Positions 46,760 through 56,022 of a stretch of 64,000 bases of DNA are shown in pieces; within the stretch, counting starts at the first letter, position 1; each line of letters starts with the position of its first letter. This DNA comes from UBA7672 sp963784415 (GTDB taxonomy: Bacteria > Pseudomonadota > Alphaproteobacteria > Caulobacterales > Hyphomonadaceae): positions 228,215-292,214 of the forward strand of contig CAWARK010000017.1 in the NCBI GenBank assembly GCA_963784415.1, given 5' to 3'. The notes beneath the pieces were generated by a model that did not search any database, was not told the DNA's origin, and saw only the letters and a list, made by a program, of their open reading frames with translations. Made by a program: the position numbers and the translations under genes.

Positions 46760-47376
46760 CTTCGAGAGCGTTGCAAGGGGCGCGCGAACAGGCGCGCGGT
46801 GGATGCGGACGCGAGCTTCGCGTTCGCTGATGCGATACTGCTGACGCGGTGCGTCGACGTACGCGCGGACGATGGCCTCAGGTTCGCGTAGGCGCGGCGG
46901 TAGGTTCGGAAGCGCTTGCTCGAGTCTCGGGCCAGTCTGCGGGCGGGGATGAATGCGCTGAACGTCACGAGGCGATGGTTCCAGCCGAGGCGGCGATAGG
47001 CCTGCGCCGGAGGGCGAAGGCGAGGCGCGCCTCGGCGTGCGCGAGCAGGAGCGGGAGTCGTCGAAGCGCGGACCTGCGGACCTTCTTTCCGCGCATGGCG
47101 CGGCGCCGCTGGTGATCAGGAGGATCATCAGCGGCCAGAAGCTGAACATGACACCCAGGAAGGCCGGGACGTCGCGCAGCAGCCAGATGGGCCAGCCTTC
47201 GCGTTTCATGGCCGCCACTATACGTGCGCCCGGAGCCCGGCCGATTTGCCGAACGCCAATCCACCCTATTTTTCGCGCAAGTCATTGAGATTGCTGGAGA
47301 CGCGGAAAAGCGGGCTGCTGTGTAAGTGCGGATCTCATCCAACAAAATGAGGTGTAACTCTCGTCGCGTCGCGCGG

Positions 47377-47566
47377 TTGTCATCCCGGCCGCAGCGCAGC
47401 GGAGAGCCGGGACCCATTTGTCGACCGATCGCGGTGGAGCGATGCGTCCCGGATAGCGCTACGCGCTTCCGGATGACAAGTGGTGGATTGGTTTGCCGAT
47501 CGCGGTTTGCGCCTCGCGCAAAGGCTGGATCCCGGCCTTCGCCGGGAACACGGACCTGAAGGTCCG
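47377..47566. repeat. Mosaic palindromic element
   Basis: Starts and ends its first unit with the perfect inverted repeat TTGTCATCC (47377-47385) and GGATGACAA (47471-47479). Inside are CCGGCCGCAGCGCAGCGG-type palindromes. It continues into two further hairpins, TCCCGGC/GCCGGGA (47530-47547) and CGGACC/GGTCCG (47551-47566). It lies just past the prs stop and may end prs transcription. Confidence 0.75.
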
Positions 47567-47581
47567 TTTCCAGTGAGTGAG

Positions 47582-48514
47582 CTAGTCGAACATCTTCGAG
47601 ATGGATTCGTCGTTGGCGATGCGGCGGATGGCTTCGGCGATCAACGGAGCGAGGGAGATGGTGCGGATCTTCTTGGACTTGGCGACGTTTTCGGAGGCCT
47701 GAATGGTGTCGGTGATGACAAGCTCTTTCAGCTGGGACTTGTCGATGTTGGCGGCGGCGCCGTTGGAGAGGACGCCGTGCGTGACGTAGGCGGCGACTTC
47801 CTTGGCGCCCTTCTTCAGGAGCGCGTCGGCGGCGCCGATGAGCGTGCCGCCCGAGTCCGTCATGTCGTCGATCAGGATGCACTTGCGGCCTTCGACGTCG
47901 CCGATGATGTTCATCACTTCGGACTCGCCGGCTTTCTCGCGGCGCTTGTCGACGATGGCGAGGTCAGCTCCGAGGCGTTTGGCGAGGGCGCGGGCGCGGA
48001 CCACGCCGCCGACGTCCGGCGAGATGACCATGAGATCCTGCTTGCCGTACTTGCGGAGGATGTCGTCGGCCATTTCGGGCTGGGCGAAAAGGTTGTCGGT
48101 CGGCTTGTCGAAGAAGCCCTGGATCTGCGCGGCGTGGAGATCGACGGTGACGACGCGGTCGGCGCCGGCGATGGTGATGAGGTTGGCGACGAGCTTCGCC
48201 GAGATCGGCGTACGGCCGTCGGTTTTGCGGTCCTGACGGGAGTAGCCGAAGTATGGGATCACGGCGGTGATGCGACGGGCGGAGGCGCGGACGAGCGCAT
48301 CCATCGTGATGAGCAATTCCATCAGGTGGTCGTTGGCGGGAGCCGACGTGGACTGGATCACGTAGACGTCCTGGCCGCGGACGTTCTCGTTTACCTTCAC
48401 GAAGACTTCGCGGTCCTTGAAGGTCTTCACCTCGGTATCGGTGAGGCGCATGTCGAGGCGGTCAGCGATTTTCTGGGCGAGCAGCCGGTTGGAGTTGCAC
48501 GAGATGAGTTTCAT
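47582..48514 (-). CDS. prs: Ribose-phosphate pyrophosphokinase
   Basis: 310 residues. Makes PRPP, used by purF in this window and in other nucleotide, His and Trp synthesis. Motifs: NENVRGQDVYVIQS, AVIPYFGYSRQDRKT and the PRPP-binding loop CILIDDMTDSGGTLIGAA. Length and order are normal for class I bacterial enzymes. It is probably monocistronic. Confidence 0.97.
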   Translation of the reverse strand: MKLISCNSNRLLAQKIADRLDMRLTDTEVKTFKDREVFVKVNENVRGQDVYVIQSTSAPANDHLMELLITMDALVRASARRITAVIPYFGYSRQDRKTDGRTPISAKLVANLITIAGADRVVTVDLHAAQIQGFFDKPTDNLFAQPEMADDILRKYGKQDLMVISPDVGGVVRARALAKRLGADLAIVDKRREKAGESEVMNIIGDVEGRKCILIDDMTDSGGTLIGAADALLKKGAKEVAAYVTHGVLSNGAAANIDKSQLKELVITDTIQASENVAKSKKIRTISLAPLIAEAIRRIANDESISKMFD

Positions 48515-48732
48515 CTGCCCGCTCTCTCAAAATGCCGCCCCTGAAAGGTCTGCACAGGGGGCTCCCTCGGCGTCACGCTTCTGTCGCAGAATCGAGCGGG
48601 CCGCAATCGCGGTGAACAATGATTCCGCCGAGTTGTCTGGGGAGTGTTTTCGCAGCCACCCACGAACCTAAATGCCGCAGATTGGCAATTGGGCAGCGCG
48701 GAACGGGTTGTTGCGACAGGGGTTTCGCGCGA

Positions 48733-49521
48733 TCAGCCGAGCAGCATGATGCCGGTCATGTTGCGTCCGCAGTCGCGGTCGCCCGCCTTCACGGATGCGC
48801 GATGGGAGAAATAGCTCTCCGACTGGGTGAGTGTGTCGTCGGTCAGCGCATCCATGTGGGCGACGCCGAGGCGGGCGAGGCGACCGAGGCAGTAGCGCTT
48901 GAGATCGAAGAACTGACGGTCGGCTGCGCCGGGTTCGAACAGGGTTTCGGCCCATGGCGTTGCGTTGAGGACGGCGTCGGCGAGGTCGGGGCCGACTTCG
49001 AACGATGCTTGCGACAGGCACGGACCGACGCCGGCCGCCATGTGTGACGGGTCGCCGCCGAGCTGGCCCATGGCTTCGACCGCAGCTTCGATGACTCCGC
49101 CGACAGCGCCGCGCCAGCCGGCGTGGATCGCGGCGATGACGCCGTTGTGCGGATCGCAGATCACGATGGGCGCGCAGTCGGCCGCGAGCACGCCGAGGAG
49201 AAGGCCGGGGCGTTTGGTGACGAGGGCGTCGCATTCGGGACGTTCGTTCGGCGCGTAGGCGTGCTCGGTGATGACGGCCTTGGCGGAATGGATCTGGCGC
49301 GGGCTGGCGAGTTTTTCGGGCTGCGCGCCGAGGGCGTGGCAGACGCGGCGGCGGTTCTCGAGCACCTTCTCGGGTTCGTCGCCCGAGCCGGGCCCGCAGT
49401 TGAGCGATTTGTAGACGCCGGTGGAGACGCCGCCGACGCGGCCGAAGAAGCCATGGCGCACGTGCATGGTGAAGCGCTTGAGCGCGGGGACTTCTTCGTA
49501 GGGCGGGCGGGTGTCGGTCAT
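48733..49521 (-). CDS. pgeF: Peptidoglycan editing factor PgeF (polyphenol oxidase family)
   Basis: 262 residues. The family (formerly DUF152/YfiH/laccase-like) removes L-Ser wrongly inserted into the peptidoglycan precursor in place of L-Ala. Conserved HGFFGRVGGVS, LAADCAPIVI, HAGWRGAVGGVIEA and GVGPCLSQASFEVG are seen, with the metal-binding Cys and His. It follows midA and lgt on the same strand, a usual alphaproteobacterial order. Confidence 0.93.
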   Translation of the reverse strand: MTDTRPPYEEVPALKRFTMHVRHGFFGRVGGVSTGVYKSLNCGPGSGDEPEKVLENRRRVCHALGAQPEKLASPRQIHSAKAVITEHAYAPNERPECDALVTKRPGLLLGVLAADCAPIVICDPHNGVIAAIHAGWRGAVGGVIEAAVEAMGQLGGDPSHMAAGVGPCLSQASFEVGPDLADAVLNATPWAETLFEPGAADRQFFDLKRYCLGRLARLGVAHMDALTDDTLTQSESYFSHRASVKAGDRDCGRNMTGIMLLG

Positions 49522-49544
49522 TGCGTTGAAGCTACCATGACATG

Positions 49545-50591
49545 TCAGAAGCCCGGAGGCGTTTCGGCGCCGGGGGGCGAGAGCGCGACGACCTTGAAGC
49601 GGGTTCCCATTTCATTGGGCGAGACCAGCTTCTCGACGGCGGCGCGGATTTCGGCGGTGTGATCCGGATTGACGCGCTGGAGGTTCTCCATGCGCTGGCG
49701 GGCGCCGAGGCGGGCGAGGAAGTGCTGCTGCGTGACGGGGCCGTGGACGGCGAGCCGTTGCTGGTCGCAGAGGCGGGCGAGGCGAGGGAAGTCGACGTCG
49801 GCGGTGAGGTCGGTGGCGCCCGGATCGGAGAGGGGCGGCACCTGACGGCCGGAGGCGTAGGCGCGCAGCGTGTCGGTGGGTGAGTGATCGTCGGGGCCGT
49901 AGTCGATGACCAGGGCGCGGCCGGGATGCTCGCGGAAGCGGCGAGCGATGGCGTCGGTGAAGCTTTCGAGGGCGGGCGCGGCTTCGACCTGGTCGCCGAT
50001 GGGCGTGAGGTGCGGCGGCAGTTCGGCGGGCGGGCCGAGGCCGAAGGTGAGGTCGCCATTGCGGTCGATGCCGACCTGGCGTTCGCGCCATCCGGCGCCA
50101 TCGCGCACGAACTGGCGGATGGCGAGGCAGTCGAGGAATTCGTTGGCGAGGATGATGGAGGGGCCGGGCGGCACGGCGTCGAGGTCTTCGTAGTGTTGCG
50201 GGCTGTATCTCGCGAGGCGCGTGGATTGTTCGTCGCGCAGGGCGGGGCTGGCTTCGACGAGCGCGATCTGCGCGGCTTCGAGGAAGCCGGGGACGGAGGC
50301 GGCGGCGCGCAGGGCGTCGGCCATCATCACGCCGCGGCCGGGACCGAGTTCGATGAGATGGAAGGGCGTCGGCTTGCCGAGCGACATCCACTCGTGCGCG
50401 GTCCAGAGGCCGATGAGTTCGCCGAAGACCTGCGAGGTTTCGGGCGCGGTGGTGAAGTCCACGTTGAGGGCGGGGCGCGTGGCGTAATAGCCCGCGCGCG
50501 GATCGTGCAGGCACATGAGCATGTAGAGCGAGACCGGCATCGGTCCGTTGACGCGGATGGTGTCGATGATCCTCGTCCTGAGGTCGCTCAT
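49545..50591 (-). CDS. Class I SAM-dependent methyltransferase, MidA/NDUFAF7 family
   Basis: 348 residues. The SAM motif is LIELGPGRGVMMADALRA; the N-terminal MPVSLYMLMCLHDPRAGYY and the later IILANEFLDCLAIRQFV and VIDYGP motifs are typical of the NDUFAF7 family. In eukaryotes it methylates an arginine of complex I; a similar role in the bacterial NADH dehydrogenase is likely but unproven here. 22 bases separate it from lgt. Confidence 0.92.
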   Translation of the reverse strand: MSDLRTRIIDTIRVNGPMPVSLYMLMCLHDPRAGYYATRPALNVDFTTAPETSQVFGELIGLWTAHEWMSLGKPTPFHLIELGPGRGVMMADALRAAASVPGFLEAAQIALVEASPALRDEQSTRLARYSPQHYEDLDAVPPGPSIILANEFLDCLAIRQFVRDGAGWRERQVGIDRNGDLTFGLGPPAELPPHLTPIGDQVEAAPALESFTDAIARRFREHPGRALVIDYGPDDHSPTDTLRAYASGRQVPPLSDPGATDLTADVDFPRLARLCDQQRLAVHGPVTQQHFLARLGARQRMENLQRVNPDHTAEIRAAVEKLVSPNEMGTRFKVVALSPPGAETPPGF

Positions 50592-50613
50592 TGCGCGCTC
50601 CGGCGCGTTACGC

Positions 50614-51558
50614 TCACGCCGCCTTCGCTTCGCCGCCGCCGGGCGCCCCGCTGCGGGTGGCGCGCCAGATCAGGAAGGCGCCGGCAAGGATCATCGGGAT
50701 GGAGAGCAGCATGCCCATGGTGAACCATTCCGGCATGCGGCCCTGGGTGAAGTTATCCGGCTCGCGGAAGTTCTCGACCAGCGTGCGGCAGAGCGCATAG
50801 CCGATCAGGAAGATGCCGGCGACGAGGCCGGGTTTGCGCAGGAGGCGGAAATGCCAGACGCAGACATAGCAGATGCCGAACAGCAGAAGTCCCTCAAGCG
50901 CGGCTTCGTAGAGCTGGCTCGGGTGGACGAGCGGCTTGGCGTCGACCGGGCCCCACTGGCGCGTCGCCCAGTTGTAGTCGGGGAAGCGCATGCCCCACGG
51001 CGCGTCGGTCGGACGGCCATAGAGTTCGCCGTTGATGAAGTTGGCGATGCGCACAAGGAAGATGCCGATGGGCGCTGCCGCGCACGCAACGTCGCCGAGA
51101 CTGAGCACGGGAATCTTGCGGATCCAGGCGGTGGCGAAGACTGCGGTGACGGCGCCGAGCAGGCCGCCATGGAAAGCCATGCCACCTTCCCACATGCGGA
51201 AGATAAAGAAGATGTCGCCGTTCGGTCCGAACAGTTTTTCGGACTCGTACGGGAGCGTGTAGAACAGGATGTAGCCGATGCGTCCGCCGACGAGGATGCC
51301 GATCATCGCGTAGAAGGCGAAGTCGTCGATGTCGGTGCGCTGGAGCGGTCCCTTCTCGGTCTCACCCCAGAGGCGGCCCCGTGTGACGATGCGAACGGCA
51401 TACCACCAGCCGGCGAGCAGGCCGAAGATGTAGCCGAGCGCATACCAACGGACCGGAAAAGCGCCGAGATGGATCGGCCCGAGCATCATGTCCGGCAGCG
51501 GAATGGTGAACGCCGCAGGGTCGATCCTCGGAAAAGGGATCTCCAGGGGAAGAAACAT
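50614..51558 (-). CDS. lgt: Phosphatidylglycerol-prolipoprotein diacylglyceryl transferase
   Basis: 314 residues, seven hydrophobic segments. The Lgt signature RIANFINGELYGRPTD is present, along with HGGLLGAVTAV and GGRIGYILFYTL. It adds diacylglycerol to lipobox cysteines, so it modifies the lipoproteins in this window (BamB, the OmpA-type protein and others). The start at 51558 (MFLPLEIPFPRID) is preferred to the upstream ATG at 51642, which adds 28 unlikely residues. Confidence 0.95.
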   Translation of the reverse strand: MFLPLEIPFPRIDPAAFTIPLPDMMLGPIHLGAFPVRWYALGYIFGLLAGWWYAVRIVTRGRLWGETEKGPLQRTDIDDFAFYAMIGILVGGRIGYILFYTLPYESEKLFGPNGDIFFIFRMWEGGMAFHGGLLGAVTAVFATAWIRKIPVLSLGDVACAAAPIGIFLVRIANFINGELYGRPTDAPWGMRFPDYNWATRQWGPVDAKPLVHPSQLYEAALEGLLLFGICYVCVWHFRLLRKPGLVAGIFLIGYALCRTLVENFREPDNFTQGRMPEWFTMGMLLSIPMILAGAFLIWRATRSGAPGGGEAKAA

Positions 51559-51669
51559 GCAGAATTCCTGTACGCCGCAGCAGAGTGGAGTTCGGGACTT
51601 TGTAATCCCGGCCTCTATGGGCCATATAGATACCGGCTCCAACAGCCGGGTCTACCATAGAGGCGCATA

Positions 51670-51921
51670 ATGCAGTCCCGTAACGCGTTCATGGACGACA
51701 TTTCCCGCGTAATGCAGGGCGCTGCGGGTATGGCGCAAGCTGCCAATGACGAGGCGAAAACGCTGTTTCGGTCGATGGCGGAGCGGATTGTGGCCGACGC
51801 CGATCTCGCCAAGCGCGAGGAAGTGGAAGCTCTCAAGACACTGGCGCGAAATGCGCTGGAACGCGCAGAAGCGCTGGAGAAACGCGTGGCCGAACTCGAA
51901 GCCAAGCTGAGCGGCGCATAA
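51670..51921 (+). CDS. ubiK: Ubiquinone biosynthesis accessory factor UbiK
   Basis: 83 residues. Small helical protein (YqiC/BMFP family) with a C-terminal coiled coil (EEVEALKTLARNALERAEAL, then EKRVAELEAKL). It assists the UbiJ/Ubi complex in ubiquinone synthesis under air. It diverges from lgt with about 110 bases between. Confidence 0.9.
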   Translation: MQSRNAFMDDISRVMQGAAGMAQAANDEAKTLFRSMAERIVADADLAKREEVEALKTLARNALERAEALEKRVAELEAKLSGA

Positions 51922-52030
51922 AGCCGATTCTTATCTCCAATCCCTTAACCATGCTGCCATTGTAGACAGTGGCAACGACCTATAGCGTTTCAATAGAAAC
52001 CGGGCTTGCCCGTGATTCTGGGAGGACCAG

Positions 52031-52534
52031 ATGTCGCAACTCCACTCTCACTCCATGATGGAATCCGACGGAGCGATGGACCTCGTCGAGCAGACCGTGC
52101 TCGGCGCGGGCTGGGCCTGCGAGCGGACCGAGGAAGGTCTTATCCACTGCGCCTCGCAAACCAAGTGGGGCGAGTTCGGCGGCATGTTCGCCTGGCGCGA
52201 TGAACCTGCGTCGCTGACATTCTCGCTGACGCTCGACCTGCGCGCGCCGCATGTGAAGCAGTCGGCGATCTCGGATCTGCTGCGCCGGATCAACGAGCGG
52301 CTGTGGCTCGGTCACTTCGATTACTGGAATGAAGATGGCGTGGCAGTGTTCCGTCACACCATTCCGATGCTCGACCGTATTGCGCCCGATCCGGGTGAAG
52401 TGGCGGCGATCCTCGCGGCGGCGCTCGAGGCGGCTGACCAGTTCCTGCCGGCGTTCAATTTCGTCGTGTGGGCCGGCAAGACGCCGGAAGAAGCCGTGAC
52501 GGCTGTCGTCTTCGAAACGCACGGCGAGGCGTAA
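52031..52534 (+). CDS. YbjN domain-containing protein
   Basis: 167 residues with the type III secretion chaperone-like YbjN fold (LIHCASQTKWGEFGGMFAW, RINERLWLGHFDYWNEDG). It is placed right before proC with three bases between, a pairing conserved in alphaproteobacteria. In E. coli YbjN is linked to stress and motility regulation. No active site. AGGA lies ahead of the start. Confidence 0.85.
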   Translation: MSQLHSHSMMESDGAMDLVEQTVLGAGWACERTEEGLIHCASQTKWGEFGGMFAWRDEPASLTFSLTLDLRAPHVKQSAISDLLRRINERLWLGHFDYWNEDGVAVFRHTIPMLDRIAPDPGEVAAILAAALEAADQFLPAFNFVVWAGKTPEEAVTAVVFETHGEA

Positions 52535-52537
52535 GCT

Positions 52538-53425
52538 GTGTCACAGGCGTCTGCAGGCCAGGCGTCTACCGGTCAGACTGGAAAAGGTGTGTCCGGACCT
52601 TCGGGGCTGAAGCACGCTGTTCTCGTTGGCGCGGGCCGCATGGGCTCTGCCATGGCGCGCGGCTGGTTGTCCGATCTTCGCGCTGCGGGACTGGAGCGTC
52701 TGTCGGTGGTCGAGCCGTCGCCGGACGACGATGTTGTCGAGGCAGCCGAAGAGAACCTCATCGCGCTCAATCCCGCGCCGGAGCCTGCCGACATTGTCGT
52801 GCTGGCGGTGAAGCCGCAGGGGTTCAGCGCGTCGGCCGAGGCGCTGAAAGCGTGGGTGGGACCGGATACGCTGGTGGTCTCGATCATGGCCGGTGTCACC
52901 ATCGCGCGGATCGGGCAGGCGCTTGGCGTGACGAAAATTGCGCGTGCGATGCCGAATACGCCGGGCGCCATCGGCATGGGCGCGACTGCGTTCGCGTTGT
53001 CGGACACATGCAGCGATGCGGAGAGCGTTGCGACGGGCAAGCTGCTTGAGCCGCTTGGGTTGGTGATCGGCCCGATCGGCGAAGACAAGATGGATGCGGT
53101 GACGGCGGTGTCGGGCTCCGGCCCTGCCTATGTGTTTCTGCTCGTTGAGGCGCTGGCTGCGGCGGGCCGATCGGCGGGACTTGGCGAGGCGACCGCGAAT
53201 ACGCTGGCGCGCGAGACGATTGTTGGCGCGGCGGCCTTGCTGGGAGAGTCTTCGGAGACGCCGGCTGAATTGCGCAAGGCGGTGACATCGCCAGGCGGCA
53301 CGACGGCGGCTGCGCTGGACGTGCTGATGAGCGCGGGCGGCTTGCCGGACCTTATGCGCAAGGCGGTTGATGCAGCTGCGCGGCGCGGAGCGGAACTGGC
53401 GCGCGAGGCAGAGAAGAAGGGTTAG
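52538..53425 (+). CDS. proC: Pyrroline-5-carboxylate reductase
   Basis: 295 residues from a GTG. Rossmann motif VLVGAGRMGSAMARGW, then VLAVKPQGF, ARAMPNTPGAIGMG, VSGSGPAYVFLLVEAL and TSPGGTTAAALDVL. It makes proline with NAD(P)H. The first ~25 Ser/Gly/Thr-rich residues are an extra tail. Its stop overlaps the end of the convergent sensor kinase gene by four bases. Confidence 0.95.
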   Translation: MSQASAGQASTGQTGKGVSGPSGLKHAVLVGAGRMGSAMARGWLSDLRAAGLERLSVVEPSPDDDVVEAAEENLIALNPAPEPADIVVLAVKPQGFSASAEALKAWVGPDTLVVSIMAGVTIARIGQALGVTKIARAMPNTPGAIGMGATAFALSDTCSDAESVATGKLLEPLGLVIGPIGEDKMDAVTAVSGSGPAYVFLLVEALAAAGRSAGLGEATANTLARETIVGAAALLGESSETPAELRKAVTSPGGTTAAALDVLMSAGGLPDLMRKAVDAAARRGAELAREAEKKG

Positions 53426-54756
53426 TCTTCTTCTTCGTCCTTCAGGCCTTTTGGCTTTTCCGTATCCAGCGGCAATCTGAGTGTCGCTTTCAGCCCACCC
53501 AGTTCGGACTTGCTGAGCGTGACATCGCCGCCGTGGGCGCGGGCGATGTCGCGGGTGATGGTGAGGCCGAGGCCGACGCCGGAGACGTTCTGGTTGCGCG
53601 AGGCGTCGAGGCGGCTGAAGGGGCGGAAGGCGTCTTCATAGTTCTCGATTGGAATACCGATGCCGTTGTCTTCTACGGTGATGACGCCCTCGCCCAATTG
53701 CGAAGAGATCGAGACGCGGACGAACTTGCCGTGGTCTGCGGCGTTGTTGGCGAGGTTGGCGATCGCGCGCTTGAGCGCCAGCGGGCGGAGGCGCATCGGA
53801 ACGGGCGCAGGCGCGAAGAGTTCGAGCTGGGTGCGGGCGGCGGCGGCGGCGACGGCGTCGCGTGTGATTGCGGTGAGGTCCGACAGCACGGGTTGTTCGC
53901 CTTCCTCGCCGCGCGCGAAGGCGAGATAGCCATCAAGCATGCGCTCCATCTCGACGATGTCGTTCTTCGCCGGGGCGGTGTCGTAGTCCTTGGGCGCCAG
54001 CGCGAGTTCGAGCTTGAGGCGTGCAAGCGGCGTACGCAGGTCGTGGCTGACGCCGGCGAGCATGGCGGTACGCTGGTCGGCATAGCGACGGATGCGGTTG
54101 CGCATGCGCAGGAGCGAGCGGGCGGCCTTGCGCACTTCGAGCGCGCCGGATGGCTTGAAATTCGGCATGTCTTCGCCACGCCCGAAGGCGTCGGCGGCCC
54201 ATGAGAGTTGCAGGATCGAGCGGACCTGGTTGCGCAGGAAGAGATAGGACGTGATCAGCAGCAGCACGCTGAAGGCGACAGTCCAGACAATGAAGATGTG
54301 GGCGGTGATGATGATCACGCGCTTGCGATCCATCCGCGCCTCGTACTGGCCGCGCGAGCCGAGCACACGGATGGTGAGGAGGTCGTTGGGCATGTAGCGG
54401 AAGGCCCAGAGGCGGTCGCCAAAGCGTATGTTGAGTTCGTCGCTGAGCTGGTCGCAGCAGGCGTTGCCTTCGGGCGGCGCCAGCGTTTTGACGCCGGGCG
54501 TGAAGGTCAGTGACATCAGGCCGGCATTGTTCATGCTGCTGGCGAGGCGGTCCCAGTCTTCCGGGTATTGCTCGTGGTGGCTGATGACGAAGGCCAGCTC
54601 TTCGGCCACGGCGCGCGAGAGCTTGGCGTTTACCGTTTCGACGTGCGTGTAGAAAAAGAACAGCGTCATCGAGACGACGAAGACGATCATCGGGACGATG
54701 AGGATCAGGATGTTGCGAGCGTTGTAGCCTCGCGGGGTGTAGTCGCGCAGCCGCAT
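53422..54756 (-). CDS. Sensor histidine kinase, EnvZ-like
   Basis: 444 residues. Two membrane helices (about residues 15-38 and 147-174) enclose a periplasmic domain with paired Cys100-Cys101. HAMP follows, then the dimerisation domain with His238 (AGVSHDLRTPLARL), N-box IANLANNAADHG, and G boxes VEDNGIGIP and GVGLGLTI. It autophosphorylates His238 and should pass phosphate to the response regulator one base upstream. The stimulus is unknown. Confidence 0.93.
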   Translation of the reverse strand: MRLRDYTPRGYNARNILILIVPMIVFVVSMTLFFFYTHVETVNAKLSRAVAEELAFVISHHEQYPEDWDRLASSMNNAGLMSLTFTPGVKTLAPPEGNACCDQLSDELNIRFGDRLWAFRYMPNDLLTIRVLGSRGQYEARMDRKRVIIITAHIFIVWTVAFSVLLLITSYLFLRNQVRSILQLSWAADAFGRGEDMPNFKPSGALEVRKAARSLLRMRNRIRRYADQRTAMLAGVSHDLRTPLARLKLELALAPKDYDTAPAKNDIVEMERMLDGYLAFARGEEGEQPVLSDLTAITRDAVAAAAARTQLELFAPAPVPMRLRPLALKRAIANLANNAADHGKFVRVSISSQLGEGVITVEDNGIGIPIENYEDAFRPFSRLDASRNQNVSGVGLGLTITRDIARAHGGDVTLSKSELGGLKATLRLPLDTEKPKGLKDEEED

Positions 54757-54757
54757 C

Positions 54758-55438
54758 CTATTCCCCGGTCAGCCGGTAGCCGACGCCGCGCACGGTCTGC
54801 AGGTGGACGGGTTCGCGCGGGTCGCGCTCGATCTTGCGGCGCAGGCGCGTGACCTGGACATCGACCGAGCGTTCGACGCCGGCGGCGGTGAGCATGGCGA
54901 GTTCGTGTCGCGAGATGGCGGCGCCGGCGCGGGCGGCGAGGATGGAGAGAAGCTGCGTCTCGCTCTCGGTGAGGCGGACGAGGCGGCCATCCTTGCGAAG
55001 CTCGCCCTTGTTGACGTGAAAGATCATGCCGGCGAGCTTGAGTTCCTCCACCGGTGCTTCGGGCGCGGCGCGTTTCAGGATGGAGGCGATGCGCAGGGTG
55101 AGTTCTTCCGGCTCGAACGGCTTTGGCAGGTAGTCGTCGGCGCCGAGCTTGAGCCCCTCGATCCGCTCGGACGCCTGACCGCGCGCGGTGAGCAGGATGA
55201 CGGGCGTGTCGGACTTCTTCTCGCGCACGCTCTTCAGCAGGGAGAGGCCATCCTCGCCGGGCATCATCACGTCGAGGATGACGAGGTCGAAGGTCATGGT
55301 CGCCATCAGCTTGCGGGCGGAAGCAGCGTCTTTTGCCGTGGTAACGTCGTGGCCTTCACGGGAGAGGTAGCGCTTCAGCAGGTCGCGCAGGCGGTCGTCG
55401 TCGTCGACGGCGAGGATGTGGCTGCGGTGCTGGTTCAC
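54758..55438 (-). CDS. OmpR-family response regulator, PetR-like
   Basis: 226 residues. The receiver domain has the phosphoacceptor Asp56 (LVILDVMMPGEDG) and Lys in YLPKPFEPEEL. The C-terminal winged helix has RLTESETQLLSILA and VDVQVTRLRRKIE. It pairs with the EnvZ-like kinase. It starts within the MarR gene stop (four-base overlap). The MarR plus OmpR-regulator order recalls PetP-PetR of Rhodobacter capsulatus, which control cytochrome bc1 genes; this parallel is inference. Confidence 0.9.
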   Translation of the reverse strand: MNQHRSHILAVDDDDRLRDLLKRYLSREGHDVTTAKDAASARKLMATMTFDLVILDVMMPGEDGLSLLKSVREKKSDTPVILLTARGQASERIEGLKLGADDYLPKPFEPEELTLRIASILKRAAPEAPVEELKLAGMIFHVNKGELRKDGRLVRLTESETQLLSILAARAGAAISRHELAMLTAAGVERSVDVQVTRLRRKIERDPREPVHLQTVRGVGYRLTGE

Positions 55439-55941
55439 GACTCGCCCCGGGTGCGCGTGAGGTCCGACAGCATGCGGCGGGCGCCGGTGACGGCTTCCGG
55501 GCCGGCCGAGAGGAATGCCTGGCGCAGGGCGTTGCGGCGGCGCTCGGTGGCTTCGCGGGCGAAGGTCATGCCGGAGGGCGTGAGAGTGACGAGACGGCGG
55601 CGGCGGTCGGCCGGATCGGTCTCGCGCGTGACGAAGCCGCGTCCTTCGAGCTGGTTGAGATTGCGGGCAAGCGATTGCTTGGGGGCGCCGAGACGCGCGC
55701 GAAGATCGCCCACATCCATGGGACCAAGGTCGAAGACTTCCTGCAGCACGTCCATTTCAGGGGCTGAAATGGCAGCCGCGGCGCCCGCGGTTTCGGCCAG
55801 TTCGGCCAGCTTGCGCGCAGCCGCACGGATCAGGGCGGCCCCCTCGTTGAGGTCCTGATCGCGCAGATATAGCCGATTATCACCGCCGGAAGCGGTTATA
55901 GCGGGCGCAATTGGCGCGGAATGGGGTCGGTTGACAGGCAT
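55435..55941 (-). CDS. MarR family transcriptional regulator, PetP-like
   Basis: 168 residues from 55941 (MPVNRPHSAP). The winged helix covers about residues 60-125 (PMDVGDLRARLGAPKQSLAR, GFVTRETDPADRRRRLVTLT). The N-terminal 25 residues are disordered-looking. It begins an operon with the response regulator and kinase and faces ilvE with ~80 bases between, so its operator may lie there. A PetP-like role is inferred from gene order. An upstream open frame to 56226 runs into ilvE and is not used. Confidence 0.82.
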   Translation of the reverse strand: MPVNRPHSAPIAPAITASGGDNRLYLRDQDLNEGAALIRAAARKLAELAETAGAAAAISAPEMDVLQEVFDLGPMDVGDLRARLGAPKQSLARNLNQLEGRGFVTRETDPADRRRRLVTLTPSGMTFAREATERRRNALRQAFLSAGPEAVTGARRMLSDLTRTRGES

Positions 55942-56022
55942 GGCCACGACCGGACAATGAAAGAGCAGGACGCGAAACTCAAGCCACTCCCATAGGCTCG
56001 GCGTCCGCCAAGGACGATAGAA

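Larger units (their letters stand above)
46560..47581. other. 1-kb palindrome-rich intergenic region
   Basis: No gene I can support with confidence. It contains two palindromic elements (46677-46759 and 47377-47566). A possible minus-strand start at 47209 (MKREGWPIWLLRDVPAFLGV, then one membrane helix FSFWPLMILLITSGA) looks protein-like, but its frame then runs as low-complexity Arg/Pro/Ser to 46448 and overlaps the methyltransferase. Given the insertion errors elsewhere, a small membrane protein gene broken by a frameshift near 47100 is possible. Confidence 0.5.

Noticed and set aside
45853..46968. 371-residue open frame on the minus strand
   Set aside because: Shadow of the methyltransferase N-terminal part plus intergenic repeats; no domain.
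45426..47581. A novel defence island around the methyltransferase
   Set aside because: Only a methyltransferase, Vsr and one unknown protein are present; no nuclease, helicase or ATPase effector can be supported.
49884..50723. 279-residue open frame on the plus strand
   Set aside because: Antisense to midA and lgt; no ribosome site or family motif.
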